From a virus: 21,189 nt of DNA. Below are positions 11,198 to 18,385 of this stretch, in pieces; positions within the stretch are counted from its first letter, which is position 1, and the number at the start of each line of letters is the position of its first letter. Below the pieces are notes generated by a model. It made no database searches and was not told the origin of the DNA. It saw only the letters and a list, made by a program, of their open reading frames with translations. The stretch covers positions 1-21,189 of the IMG/VR virus record IMGVR_UViG_3300009074_000043, one strand, 5' to 3'. Position numbers and translations under genes: made by a program.

Positions 11198-11493
11198 TGG
11201 CAGACAACATAAACCCTGAGCATTACAAGGCAGGCGGCATTGAGACTATTGAGTACTTGCAGGCAAAGTTAAGCAGTGCTGAATTTTATGGCTATCTTAA
11301 AGGCAACGCTTTAAAGTACATTAGCCGAGAAGGGCTTAAATCTGAAAAGCTTTCAGATAAGATTGAAGACTGTAGAAAAGCCCAATGGTACATAGAAGAA
11401 ATGATTAAGGTTCATCAAACTGAAATAGCAGTCATAGAAGCCAAGCTTAAAGAAGATGAGTGGATAGAAGACTCGTTGTATGACGAAGATTAA
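11197..11493 (+). CDS. DUF3310-family protein
   Basis: The 98-aa protein matches DUF3310, common in phage nucleotide/replication regions. It has NPEHYKAGGIETIEYLQAKL (6-25), then FYGYLKGNALKYISRE and KIEDCRKAQWYIEEMI. The family's 'HY..ggiE.ie.........f..GN..KYi.R...K......DL.KA.wYl' signature is complete. The C-terminal 25 residues are an acidic tail. Its molecular role is not known. AAGGAG lies 8 nt before the ATG, and the 3' end overlaps the next small gene by 14 nt. Confidence 0.85.
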   Translation: MADNINPEHYKAGGIETIEYLQAKLSSAEFYGYLKGNALKYISREGLKSEKLSDKIEDCRKAQWYIEEMIKVHQTEIAVIEAKLKEDEWIEDSLYDED

Positions 11494-11629
11494 AACACAT
11501 AACCCTGTGTGCCATTTATGTGGCAAACAGGCCAGGATCTACCATCTTAAAAAATGGTGGTGCCATAACAATTTAGAAGCTGAAGGATATTGCAGTAATG
11601 TCAAAACAAAAGAAAGAAATAAAGGTTGA
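11480..11629 (+). CDS. 49-aa zinc-ribbon-like protein
   Basis: The peptide has a CHLCGK knuckle (11-16), a WWCH motif (26-29) and a later Cys (38), in PVCHLCGKQARIYHLKKWWC. Four Cys plus nearby His could hold one zinc, as in short phage zinc-ribbon proteins. The ATG lies within the end of the DUF3310 gene and lacks a strong ribosome site, so translation is probably coupled. It overlaps the next ORF by 32 nt. Confidence 0.55.
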   Translation: MTKIKTHNPVCHLCGKQARIYHLKKWWCHNNLEAEGYCSNVKTKERNKG

Positions 11630-11747
11630 GTATTTTAAGGTTGAAGGGTACCCGTTTAGCATAACTTTTACACCAAAAGATAATGGTATGCAGTATCAGA
11701 TTATGAATGAAATGAACTATAAGGTAATTAAAAAAGGAGAAGTATGA
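11598..11747 (+). CDS. 49-aa hypothetical protein
   Basis: A short, basic, beta-rich peptide (EIKVEYFKVEGYPFSITFTP, then KDNGMQYQIMNEMNYKVIKK). Its stop overlaps the start of the winged-helix gene (ATGA), and the last codons carry that gene's AAGGAG site. AAGGA lies 10 nt before its own ATG. Not recognised; the tight overlaps and protein-like pattern support a real gene. Confidence 0.5.
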   Translation: MSKQKKEIKVEYFKVEGYPFSITFTPKDNGMQYQIMNEMNYKVIKKGEV

Positions 11748-12178
11748 AATACGAGCCAATAAAAAATCAAGGCAATTTACATATGTATGAGCTTAATGAC
11801 GGAACAAAGCTTAGGCGCTACGAAGTGTGTGATCTTATAGTAAAGCAGTTTGATGGTGATGCAAGGTTAACTATTCCAGAAGTAGCCGAACTTATAGGAA
11901 TGGATGCTAAATCAGTTAATCATTTAATAAGAACTATTGTGACTAAAGGAGATTTGGTGTCAGAAAAAAAGCAACGGCATACTATATACGCCAAGCCTAA
12001 CAGATCTATGTTGGAAGCTATATGGTTTCCGCAGCACAGCAAATTTATAGAGGAAGCAAAAAATTTAAAAGGCAAGAAGTACAAAGCCGAGCAGTTCCCT
12101 AATGTGCGAGGAAGTTTTACTACCCCACTAACAATGGGATTTATTAATTCTATATACAATAATAATTATGAGAATTGA
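11744..12178 (+). CDS. Winged-helix DNA-binding protein
   Basis: The 144-aa protein has a helix-turn-helix in its central part (about 41-70): LTIPEVAELIGMDAKSVNHL, then IRTIVTKGDLVSE and a beta-wing KKQRHTIYAKPN. This is the usual 'LT..eLA..lg.s...v...l..L...G.l' layout. The C-terminal 60 residues, with a basic GKKYKAEQF segment, are unassigned. It lies just before the Q-like gene and overlaps it by 11 nt, so it could be a second regulator of early-to-late switching. Confidence 0.7.
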   Translation: MKYEPIKNQGNLHMYELNDGTKLRRYEVCDLIVKQFDGDARLTIPEVAELIGMDAKSVNHLIRTIVTKGDLVSEKKQRHTIYAKPNRSMLEAIWFPQHSKFIEEAKNLKGKKYKAEQFPNVRGSFTTPLTMGFINSIYNNNYEN

Positions 12179-12494
12179 AAGATTAATGGTAGTTTTAGAA
12201 GACTGGGCTAAGTACATGAAGAGTGATAATCATCGACTAGGCTATCCTAACAAAATTTCTTATATGTCTTCTGGTGGAGAGTCTACGGCAGATGTCTTTG
12301 ATGATATGGTGAATGAAGCTGACAGCGAGAACGTCAAGATTGTTAATGCGTGTATCCATAGTTTGGAAAAGGACCAAAGAGAAGCGTTGTACGCTAGGTG
12401 GTTAGGCAGTAAGAAGCCTATGTACTATGAGTTGAAACTGGATTTAGCTATGGATAATTTACTTACTATGGTAGGTAAAAGAATTTACGCTTAG
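12168..12494 (+). CDS. Q-like late antiterminator / late-gene regulator
   Basis: The 108-aa protein begins MRIERLMVVLEDWAKYMKSD, the 'ie..Le.Wa.W' opening of Phage_antitermQ-type (PF06530) proteins. It ends with a sigma-region-4-like helical part: IVNACIHSLEKDQREALYAR, WLGSKKPMYYELKLDLAMDN. Such proteins let RNA polymerase pass the terminator before the late genes. It is the last gene of the right early arm, the classical place for Q, and a promoter-leader-terminator set is found at 3063-3185. Its stop abuts the stop of the converging late genes. Family membership is by pattern, not by search. Confidence 0.65.
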   Translation: MRIERLMVVLEDWAKYMKSDNHRLGYPNKISYMSSGGESTADVFDDMVNEADSENVKIVNACIHSLEKDQREALYARWLGSKKPMYYELKLDLAMDNLLTMVGKRIYA

Positions 12495-12713
12495 TTATTT
12501 ATTTTTCCATATAATTTTTAACCAATATTTTAACTCTTCTATTCTTTTTGTATCTGTTAATTTTGCAAGAAATTGTCTTCTTTGTCCTAAACCCCACCTA
12601 GCAATTGTTTTTGCTTCGCAGTATCTCATATAGACCGAACTATAGTTATCGCTACCAGAGCCGTCAGGCAGCGTTACACCGCTTATATTTTTATGTATCT
12701 TAAGGTCAGTCAT
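12495..12713 (-). CDS. Small conserved phage protein, last gene of the late region
   Basis: The 72-aa protein (MTDLKIHKNISGVTLPDGSG start) contains YMRYCEAKTIARWGLGQRRQ and FLAKLTDTKRIEELKYWL, a segment shared with short phage proteins of unknown function. The ATG at 12713 overlaps the stop of the gene before it by 8 nt and is preferred over an upstream frame-open ATG at 12746 that would lie fully inside that gene. The stop codon is back to back with that of the Q-like gene; no terminator separates the converging units. Confidence 0.6.
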   Translation of the reverse strand: MTDLKIHKNISGVTLPDGSGSDNYSSVYMRYCEAKTIARWGLGQRRQFLAKLTDTKRIEELKYWLKIIWKNK

Positions 12714-12867
12714 CCAGGTCAGGAATGTTAGCGTAAATGCTATCAACGATCAACTCTACATGAGAGCCATCATCCAACCATATTACCATTGTATCTTCGC
12801 CATACACCACATCAACAGCATCAATGGTTTTACCCACGATGTGTTCTGATATTTGTTGTATGTCCAT
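12706..12867 (-). CDS. Small acidic protein, DUF7448-like
   Basis: The 53-aa protein has the pattern HIVGKTIDAVDVVYGEDTMV, then IWLDDGSHVELIVDS, a single beta-sheet unit that resembles DUF7448-type short phage proteins ('l.GktI..v.......i.i..dDG....l'). The ATG at 12867 has AAGGA about 9 nt upstream; the longer frame back to 12948 would overlap the exonuclease gene by 70 nt and is rejected. Function unknown. Confidence 0.55.
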   Translation of the reverse strand: MDIQQISEHIVGKTIDAVDVVYGEDTMVIWLDDGSHVELIVDSIYANIPDLDD

Positions 12868-12878
12868 TTCTTGTGTCC

Positions 12879-13610
12879 TTAAATGTTGATAACCGAGCTG
12901 TATTTTTTTGTTTCGTTTATTTTTCCCCATTTGCCGCAGGATTGACATTGTACTCTTACGTACGTTTTTGCTAGAGTCCGTAACGTTCCCCTTCTGTGTA
13001 GTTTTTTACCACCGCAATTCATACAAACTATATCGTCTGAATATATGTTGTGGTTAGGGTGAATTTGAATCCAGCCTTTGAGCTTGTCGTAGACCTGCTC
13101 TGTCAGGATAACATCATTACAATTGTACTTCTTCATTAACTTCCATGCTTTAGGATTTTTACTCATGCACTCAATCCATAACGGCATACCTTCGTGTGAG
13201 GTTTTTTGTCCTACACCAAGTTCTTGTGCTATGTAGTCTAGTTTGTTACTAGCAAACTTAAACTTACCCCTAGCTGTGTTTAGTAAATCTATGTCTTTGT
13301 AAGGGCTTGGAGGGTTTAGACCTTGTAATAAAAACTCACGATTAAGCGTTGGCATATCAAAGCGCCTGCCGTTGTAAGTAATGACTGCGTCTGCCTCGTC
13401 TATTAATTGATGTACTTCCTTAATCATTTGTTTGTGAGATGATTCCATAATGCTGGCAAAATGTACTTTCTTTTCGCCTACCCACTTAGCAGCCCAACAA
13501 AGAACGGATGAAGCATCAATTAGTTGATTAATACTAATGTTCTGTTGCCAGAGTCCCCAATGGAATCCTGTATGTGGAGATGTTTCTATATCCAATACTA
13601 ATATTTTCAT
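12879..13610 (-). CDS. DEDDy 3'-5' exonuclease (RNase H-like) with C-terminal zinc ribbon
   Basis: The 243-aa protein has all DEDDy residues: LVLDIETSP (Asp7, Glu9), TYNGRRFDMPTLNREF (Asp85) and KKYNCNDVILTEQVY (Tyr162-x3-Asp166). This is a DnaQ/RNase_H_2-like exonuclease, probably acting on DNA ends or RNA. Residues 196-225 add a zinc ribbon with CMNCGG and CQSCGK, which is often seen fused to this group in phages. Its start overlaps the endolysin stop (ATGA). A nuclease in the late operon could serve DNA processing before packaging or host DNA breakdown. Confidence 0.85.
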   Translation of the reverse strand: MKILVLDIETSPHTGFHWGLWQQNISINQLIDASSVLCWAAKWVGEKKVHFASIMESSHKQMIKEVHQLIDEADAVITYNGRRFDMPTLNREFLLQGLNPPSPYKDIDLLNTARGKFKFASNKLDYIAQELGVGQKTSHEGMPLWIECMSKNPKAWKLMKKYNCNDVILTEQVYDKLKGWIQIHPNHNIYSDDIVCMNCGGKKLHRRGTLRTLAKTYVRVQCQSCGKWGKINETKKYSSVINI

Positions 13611-14050
13611 GGTTTTTGGTAGATCATTGCTCCTTCGCCATTAATAATTAACGCCTGTTTTCTAGGAGTTCCGCCATCTTCAACGAAAGAGATATGAATC
13701 CACCTATCAAACTCAAGAATAAGCTGGTCGAAAGGAATGTCGGAAGTAATAATATCAGCAAAAATAATTTGAGGACTGCCATAAGCGTTAGATGTAAAGT
13801 CGCAAGCCAGACCTTGAGTGTGCTTAGAGGTTCGTTTGCTGCCGAGTAAATCATTAAGCTCAGGACAGCGATAACCAGAAGATACATATATGGGTGCGTT
13901 AAGTAAACTTCTAACATTTTCCATTCCGTTTGCTAATATACATAAATTGTCTAGTATTCCTTCATGAGGAGTATTGTCTATACCTTTTCTTGTAGCCGTT
14001 TGGCTAAAGGTAAACTCTTCTAATGTAAAGTGTGGTGTTAACCTTGTCAT
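13607..14050 (-). CDS. M15A-type peptidase endolysin
   Basis: The 147-aa protein opens MTRLTPHFTLEEFTFSQTAT ('HFTL.EF..S.TA', typical of Peptidase_M15_3) and contains APIYVSSGYRCPELNDLLG, then SKHTQGLACDF and RWIHISF. The zinc ligands His77, Asp84 and His119 are all present. This family cleaves peptide cross-links of peptidoglycan and serves as endolysin in many phages of Gram-negative hosts. It has no signal peptide, so it depends on the holins coded just upstream. It overlaps the ADP-ribosyltransferase-like gene by 4 nt (ATGA). Confidence 0.88.
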   Translation of the reverse strand: MTRLTPHFTLEEFTFSQTATRKGIDNTPHEGILDNLCILANGMENVRSLLNAPIYVSSGYRCPELNDLLGSKRTSKHTQGLACDFTSNAYGSPQIIFADIITSDIPFDQLILEFDRWIHISFVEDGGTPRKQALIINGEGAMIYQKP

Positions 14051-15036
14051 AGTTGAAACAGCTCCATAAGATTGAGCAATGATTCATTGGTGGGAGTTGA
14101 CGGTAATCTTCCAGACCCTTTTTTCATTGGTGTTGTTCCGTAAGATAAATTATCTAATGCTTTCCCACCACCACTATACAATATATTTCCAAGCAAACCG
14201 CCTTCATCTGCCATATATTTATACGAATCTGCCATGTATCCTAGTATAGAGTTTCTATCTGGTGATGACAATAGACTGTTTTCATTAGCAAGTAAGTCTG
14301 CTGACATTACAGAGCCTGCACCTATACCTGCATATTTAGGATTAAACTTTGCAAATTTACTTCTTATGTTTGCTGGGTTATATATTCCTATATCTTTCCA
14401 GTCATTGTATCGTGGATTTTCTTTAACAGTAAACCCATCAAAATTATTGTCTTTAATTGCTTTTTGTATATTTGGGTTTTCTATATCTTTCCAATTTCCT
14501 TCTTTTATATAATCCCATTTAAAACCATCTTCAAAATTTTTTGGTTTTTGTAATTTTCCATCAAGAATTTTTGCTCGTATAAACATTTCTTTCTTTAAAT
14601 CAAGTTCATTTTTAAATGTTTTATTAAGGCTTGTTTGTATTTTTTTTATATCTTTTGGGTTGTCAAAGTTAAATATATTTTTAGATTTTATTTTTAAAGG
14701 TAAAATATTTGGAGCAGGTAAAATGCCTTTTTCTTTAGCTATTTTTTCAAATTCTGGAGATAAATTCCTTACATTACCAGCAAAAGTGTTAGCCATATTA
14801 GCATTTGGTGAAACAAAAATAGCATCACTACCATACTCACTAGACTTATCTATATTAAAATTATCAAATGATTTTTTAGTACCATGATAATAAGTCTTAT
14901 CATCAAACCCCAAAGCCTTTGCTCTATCTGCTGCTGTATTATCAGCTTGTAAACCTAAACGCCTTACACCTTCATAAGCAGCATCCATGTTTAGAGCTTC
15001 ATCCATTAGCTCCAACAGTCCTCTTAATTTAGCCAT
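14047..15036 (-). CDS. ADP-ribosyltransferase-like protein (ART-PolyVal type)
   Basis: The 329-aa protein has a helical start (to about 45), then an ART-like domain: KTYYHGTKKSFDNFNIDKSS (47-66, His51 in the YHGT motif), DAIFVSPNANMANTFAG (71-87), LPLKIKSKNIFNFD, NFDGFTVKE (198-206) and IGIYNPANIRS (216-226). The order matches ART domains of phage polyvalent proteins ('YHGT..F..F...G..iF.t.....A..Y', 'DGi....', 'f.p..IrS'). The C-terminal 90 residues are Gly/Ser-rich. It would modify host proteins with ADP-ribose, either after injection with the DNA or late in infection. It lies between holin and endolysin, joined to the holin gene by TAATG. The acceptor site is unknown. Confidence 0.7.
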   Translation of the reverse strand: MAKLRGLLELMDEALNMDAAYEGVRRLGLQADNTAADRAKALGFDDKTYYHGTKKSFDNFNIDKSSEYGSDAIFVSPNANMANTFAGNVRNLSPEFEKIAKEKGILPAPNILPLKIKSKNIFNFDNPKDIKKIQTSLNKTFKNELDLKKEMFIRAKILDGKLQKPKNFEDGFKWDYIKEGNWKDIENPNIQKAIKDNNFDGFTVKENPRYNDWKDIGIYNPANIRSKFAKFNPKYAGIGAGSVMSADLLANENSLLSSPDRNSILGYMADSYKYMADEGGLLGNILYSGGGKALDNLSYGTTPMKKGSGRLPSTPTNESLLNLMELFQL

Positions 15037-15407
15037 TATTTAGTTAATCCGTTTTTTTTCTCATAACTTCTTAAACCTCCTAGGCCAAGCATACCCATTA
15101 AGACGGGCAACATAGTAGAAGTATCAGCCTGTGGGACTATTATACCCAAAGGATGTAATAAAGGCGATACAAGAAAGTTAATAGCAAATCCTGCTACACA
15201 TACCCAGCCTACTGCTGGTCGCCATCCTGCTTGAAACCATGCACCTTTAGCATCCTCTTTGTTGACAGCTATCTGTGCTATGGCTATCTCATGGGCCTGC
15301 TTCTCTGCTAGTGTAGATATTTCAAAGGCTAGTTTTTGTTTAGTGTCTGCATCAGGTATAAATTTATCTAGTATTGCTGCGACTGGTGCTATAAGGGCTG
15401 ATAACAT
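15036..15407 (-). CDS. Holin of the 3TMs superfamily
   Basis: The 123-aa protein shows the GTA_holin_3TM pattern: MLSALIAPVAAILDKFIPDA, a charged helix (KLAFEISTLAEKQAHEIAIA) and AWFQAGWRPAVGWVCVAGFA (57-76), followed by NFLVSPLLHPLGIIV and LPVLMGMLGLGGLRSYEK. Three hydrophobic segments can be drawn, and the 'WRP..gW' block is diagnostic. It would form the membrane lesion that releases the endolysin. Its ATG overlaps the stop of the membrane protein before it, and its stop overlaps the next start, both as TAATG. Confidence 0.85.
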   Translation of the reverse strand: MLSALIAPVAAILDKFIPDADTKQKLAFEISTLAEKQAHEIAIAQIAVNKEDAKGAWFQAGWRPAVGWVCVAGFAINFLVSPLLHPLGIIVPQADTSTMLPVLMGMLGLGGLRSYEKKNGLTK

Positions 15408-15751
15408 TATTTACTCCATACTTTAGACATAGTGAGGCATAGCAGTCCTGCCCCTATACCTGTAACAATTGCTTCGGTAGATGGTCCACCAAAGTGTGTA
15501 GGGTGAGTCATCATATCGGCTACTGCGGTAAAGAATCCAATAGCACCTGCCATGGCAAACTTGTTATCTGATAAACTTTTGTTGCCATATATAACTAATG
15601 CTACTGTAGCTATAGAAGCAATTACGCCTACCTGCAATGCTTTTTGCCAGTGATACATTGTAATCGCTAATAGGTTTCCCTGGGTCATCATAACCATGCA
15701 AGAGGTAGTAGATTCAGCAAGTCTTTTTATAAAAGTGTTGACATGATTCAT
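15407..15751 (-). CDS. Membrane protein, probable second holin
   Basis: The 114-aa product (MNHVNTFIKRLAESTTSCMV) has three or so hydrophobic segments: VGVIASIATVALVIYG, FAMAGAIGFFTAVADMM and AIVTGIGAGLLCLTMSKVW. The basic C-terminus and place next to the 3TM holin suggest a holin or antiholin. The ATG at 15751 is chosen because it overlaps the stop of the 35-aa gene (TAATG); the frame stays open to 15778 but offers only a TTG and an ATG without ribosome sites. Confidence 0.65.
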   Translation of the reverse strand: MNHVNTFIKRLAESTTSCMVMMTQGNLLAITMYHWQKALQVGVIASIATVALVIYGNKSLSDNKFAMAGAIGFFTAVADMMTHPTHFGGPSTEAIVTGIGAGLLCLTMSKVWSK

Positions 15752-15858
15752 TAGTAAATCCATCCATATAATATACAAGCAATGACAGGGCTAATAGGTA
15801 GCACTGCTAACAGTGTAAGTATCGCAAGAAAAATTTTACGCATGAGTAATGATGGCAT
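15751..15858 (-). CDS. 35-aa hydrophobic peptide of the lysis cassette
   Basis: The peptide is one hydrophobic helix after a short basic start: MPSLLMRKIFLAILTLLAVL, then PISPVIAC and a short tail. VIAC is a weak lipobox-like end, so a small lipoprotein (o-spanin-like) cannot be excluded, though the tail after Cys is only 7 aa. GGAG lies 8 nt before the ATG. The stop overlaps the start of the membrane protein (TAATG), and its 5' part overlaps the 26-aa ORF in another frame. Confidence 0.55.
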   Translation of the reverse strand: MPSLLMRKIFLAILTLLAVLPISPVIACILYGWIY

Positions 15859-15916
15859 AGCAGTAGCTCCATAATAATACGATTGCAAAACAAATGATGA
15901 CGGTAGTTTCTTTCAC
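15836..15916 (-). CDS. 26-aa hydrophobic peptide with GTG start
   Basis: Reads MKETTVIICFAIVLLWSYCY then AIITHA, a single membrane-spanning helix. The GTG overlaps the stop of the 60-aa gene before it (GTGA), and GGTGGG lies nearby as a weak ribosome site. It overlaps the 35-aa gene by 23 nt. No family is known; evidence is the hydrophobic pattern and coupled position, so confidence is limited. Confidence 0.4.
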   Translation of the reverse strand: MKETTVIICFAIVLLWSYCYAIITHA

Positions 15917-16095
15917 AGCCCACCCAAGCTAATTAATACTTTTATTAATAAGAATACAATGCCTGCAAATACCGCCATGATAATCTTCTCCATCCTAGCA
16001 AGCCTTGCATTAATGCCTTCGTAACGAATGGCACAAACTTCTTCATGCGTATGTAAGTCTGCTTTTACTTCTTGTACTTGGTTAGTTGATGCCAT
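15913..16095 (-). CDS. XhlA-like coiled-coil membrane protein
   Basis: The 60-aa protein has a charged coiled-coil start (MASTNQVQEVKADLHTHEEV, then YEGINARLARMEK) and one C-terminal membrane helix (IIMAVFAGIVFLLIKVLISL). This is the layout of XhlA-type lysis accessory proteins, which sit beside holins. The ATG at 16095 has GAAGGG 6 nt upstream and overlaps the stop of the 19-aa ORF (TAATG). A GTG at 16152 would extend it by 19 residues but would override the well-spaced site. Confidence 0.65.
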   Translation of the reverse strand: MASTNQVQEVKADLHTHEEVCAIRYEGINARLARMEKIIMAVFAGIVFLLIKVLISLGGL

Positions 16096-16154
16096 TATTT
16101 TCCCTTCGGTGCGTTGTATAAATTGATTGGGGGTAGGGTTAATTCTTGCCACAT
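16095..16154 (-). CDS. 19-aa phage peptide with PPINLYN motif
   Basis: Reads MWQELTLPPINLYNAPKGK. Tiny phage ORFs with 'LPPINLY..PK' are familiar from other phage genomes, always of unknown function and close to lysis or structural genes. Both ends form TAATG overlaps, with the 740-aa gene before it and the XhlA-like gene after it. The conserved motif makes this more than chance, in spite of the length. Confidence 0.6.
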   Translation of the reverse strand: MWQELTLPPINLYNAPKGK

Positions 16155-18376
16155 TAAATTAACCCACCTACAGGTATTGGAGTTTTGTCTTGAAATTGAC
16201 CCGCAACCCCTAAAGCGTCCACTGCACTTGTGGGTGAAATTAACCCATACCCAAAAGATTGACTAAGAGTGTTTAATAGATTGCCTGGAGCATCTATCAT
16301 TTGCTGTGATATTGGATTGTTAATAAAATTGCTAACAGACTGTGACTTACTTCTAACCCCACCTTTTCTTTCTATATCTTGCAGCATTTTTATAACAGCT
16401 TTTTGTTCAGCTTCAGTGCCATTAATTAGAATTTTTTTCATATTTTCTGCTACAGCAGGAGCAATTGTTTTGTTGCTTATTTGGCTATTAATAAACGCAA
16501 TGCCTTGAGCAAGAAAGTTTCCTGACGTAGGAATATTAGCGTCAGCAGCTTGCCTTAGTTGTGTAGGTGAACCACCAGCTATTGATGTTGTTGAACGAAC
16601 TCTTCTGGAACTGTATTTTGCCAACGCTTCAAACTCTTTATACTTTTTGTCATCCATGCCAACTAATTTTTGTATTGCATTTTTTTGTCTATCTGTGCCA
16701 AAAACTTTTTGTGCAAAATTACCACCTGTAAATTTTTCAGCTTTATTTTGTACGTCATTAAGAATCCCAGTTTTAAATACTTCCAACTGATCTGCGTCAA
16801 GAGTTTTTACTAATTTATTTAATTCTGCAACATCTAGTTTTAAGTAATTTCTTCCTTTGTCATATATTTCTTGTAATTTAATTTCATCGGCAAACTCTTC
16901 ATTTGCTGCTTTGTATCCAGGGTTATTATCTTCTATTACTGCATTAAATTCTCTTTTTCTTGCTACTTCATCACGAATAGAATTCCCTTTCATAAGGTTT
17001 ACACGTATATCTTCATCCATGGTCCTTTTAATTGCTTGCAAATATTCAGTAGGAATTTCATCTAATTTTATAAGCTCCTCATAAGTTGGAATATCTTTAT
17101 TGCCTTGCCATGATCTTGCTTGTTGTTTACTTCGCCATGTATTGTAATGCTTTTTAATAAGCTTGCTTTCCAGCATATTAAAATCACCATCACCAATTTG
17201 ACTGATAAACTTATCTTTTCCTATAAGAACTTTTCTTGCTTCAGGGTATTTTGCTTTTGCTTTTTGTGCTTGTCTTTCTACAATTTCTTGAAGATAAGTA
17301 TTGTCTATATTAGCTCTTTTTACCCCCCAAATATTAGCTAATCGTTGAGTAATTGCTTGAGGTATTTTTGCAATTCTTCCTCCCATTACATCATATATAG
17401 CATCATCTGATACGGTAGGAACTGCTAAAGAACGTCTAGCTTCATTCTCTAAAGCTTTATTGACCTCAAAGATTTGAGGAGCATCCATTCCTACTTTTTT
17501 CATTCGTTTTAGTTCGTCTACAATTTGTTGTGATGTATATCCAGCATTTTCTAAACTTAAAGCAATGCGTTTTACCGCTTCATTTTGTGCTTCAGGAAAG
17601 TCATCAGCCCCTCTGGATAATGTTACTAAAGCATCTTTAGCTGCTCCAAAAGTTTTAGTAACTCCTTTTATTGCACCAGCCATTAATGGCGAAGCTAAAG
17701 TACCTCCTGCTGCATAAATACCTGTAGTCCATGAAGGTATGTCTTCTGCTTCTGGTGCAACTCCTACGCCAGTAAGACCACCTACAGCACCGCCTCCTAT
17801 CATCAATCTTTTGGCTTTATCAGCTAAAGAAGCTCCAGGCATACCCATAATTGTTTTATAAACTTTAGGAAATTTTTGAAGAGTTTTTAATGCAAGAGTT
17901 CCAGTTAAAACGCCAGCAGCTATACCCATAATAATAGACTCGCCGGCATTTTCTACTTGGTAGTTTTTAAGTTGCGCCCTTAATTGATTTCTAGTTTTTG
18001 TGTAATCTTCACCAAAAACAGATCTTATTCCAGCTTCTATTTCATCTTGATTGTCTGCAAAAACATAACTTGCCATACTTCTAGCTTGTTCAGCAGTTTT
18101 ATTATAGCCTCTTGCATCAAGCTCTCTTATATATTGAGCTTCGTCAGTTGTGTAAGGTTTTTCTGTAGTAACGTCTTTGTTCCAAATAGACTCAGTAGAA
18201 GGCTCGTAGCCTCCCGGCACAAGACTTTTGTCTTCTGGCAACAAATCTACTGGATTAACGTCTTGCCAATTTTCATTGCCATCAATTTGAGTTTCATACC
18301 CTTTAACCTCTGTTGGAGATTTTGGTACTAAATTTAAAGGTACATCTTCCCATAAATCATTAGGATCTAAAGCCAT
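16154..18376 (-). CDS. Large internal virion / DNA ejection protein
   Basis: The 740-aa protein has an N-terminal pair of short repeats (NDLWEDVPLNLVP at 6-18 and ENWQDVNPVDLLP at 35-47), then a helical part. Hydrophobic segments follow (SIIMGIAAGVLTGTLALKTL at 147-166, GGGAVGGLTGVGVA, and AAGGTLASPLMAGAIKG), and a long charged helical region reaches the C-terminus (IPVGGLI). This mixture of Gly-rich membrane-active stretches and long helices is typical of podovirus ejection proteins that form a channel across the envelope. It follows another ejection-type gene by 9 nt. AAGGA precedes the ATG. No enzymatic motif is seen. Confidence 0.7.
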   Translation of the reverse strand: MALDPNDLWEDVPLNLVPKSPTEVKGYETQIDGNENWQDVNPVDLLPEDKSLVPGGYEPSTESIWNKDVTTEKPYTTDEAQYIRELDARGYNKTAEQARSMASYVFADNQDEIEAGIRSVFGEDYTKTRNQLRAQLKNYQVENAGESIIMGIAAGVLTGTLALKTLQKFPKVYKTIMGMPGASLADKAKRLMIGGGAVGGLTGVGVAPEAEDIPSWTTGIYAAGGTLASPLMAGAIKGVTKTFGAAKDALVTLSRGADDFPEAQNEAVKRIALSLENAGYTSQQIVDELKRMKKVGMDAPQIFEVNKALENEARRSLAVPTVSDDAIYDVMGGRIAKIPQAITQRLANIWGVKRANIDNTYLQEIVERQAQKAKAKYPEARKVLIGKDKFISQIGDGDFNMLESKLIKKHYNTWRSKQQARSWQGNKDIPTYEELIKLDEIPTEYLQAIKRTMDEDIRVNLMKGNSIRDEVARKREFNAVIEDNNPGYKAANEEFADEIKLQEIYDKGRNYLKLDVAELNKLVKTLDADQLEVFKTGILNDVQNKAEKFTGGNFAQKVFGTDRQKNAIQKLVGMDDKKYKEFEALAKYSSRRVRSTTSIAGGSPTQLRQAADANIPTSGNFLAQGIAFINSQISNKTIAPAVAENMKKILINGTEAEQKAVIKMLQDIERKGGVRSKSQSVSNFINNPISQQMIDAPGNLLNTLSQSFGYGLISPTSAVDALGVAGQFQDKTPIPVGGLI

Positions 18377-18385
18377 GTCTTTTCC

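Noticed and set aside
12706-12948. Longer form of the 53-aa protein starting at 12948
   Set aside because: The extra part is a shadow of the zinc-ribbon end of the exonuclease gene; the ATG at 12867 has a ribosome site.
13648-13917. Minus-strand 89-aa Leu-rich ORF inside the endolysin gene, seen as a possible embedded holin or spanin
   Set aside because: No ribosome site was found, and holin-type genes are already present upstream; the Leu-rich pattern can result from the alternative frame.
17984-18331. Plus-strand ORF of 115 aa inside the 740-aa ejection protein gene
   Set aside because: Phe/Ser/Ile-rich composition typical of an antisense shadow of a helical AT-rich gene; no ribosome site.
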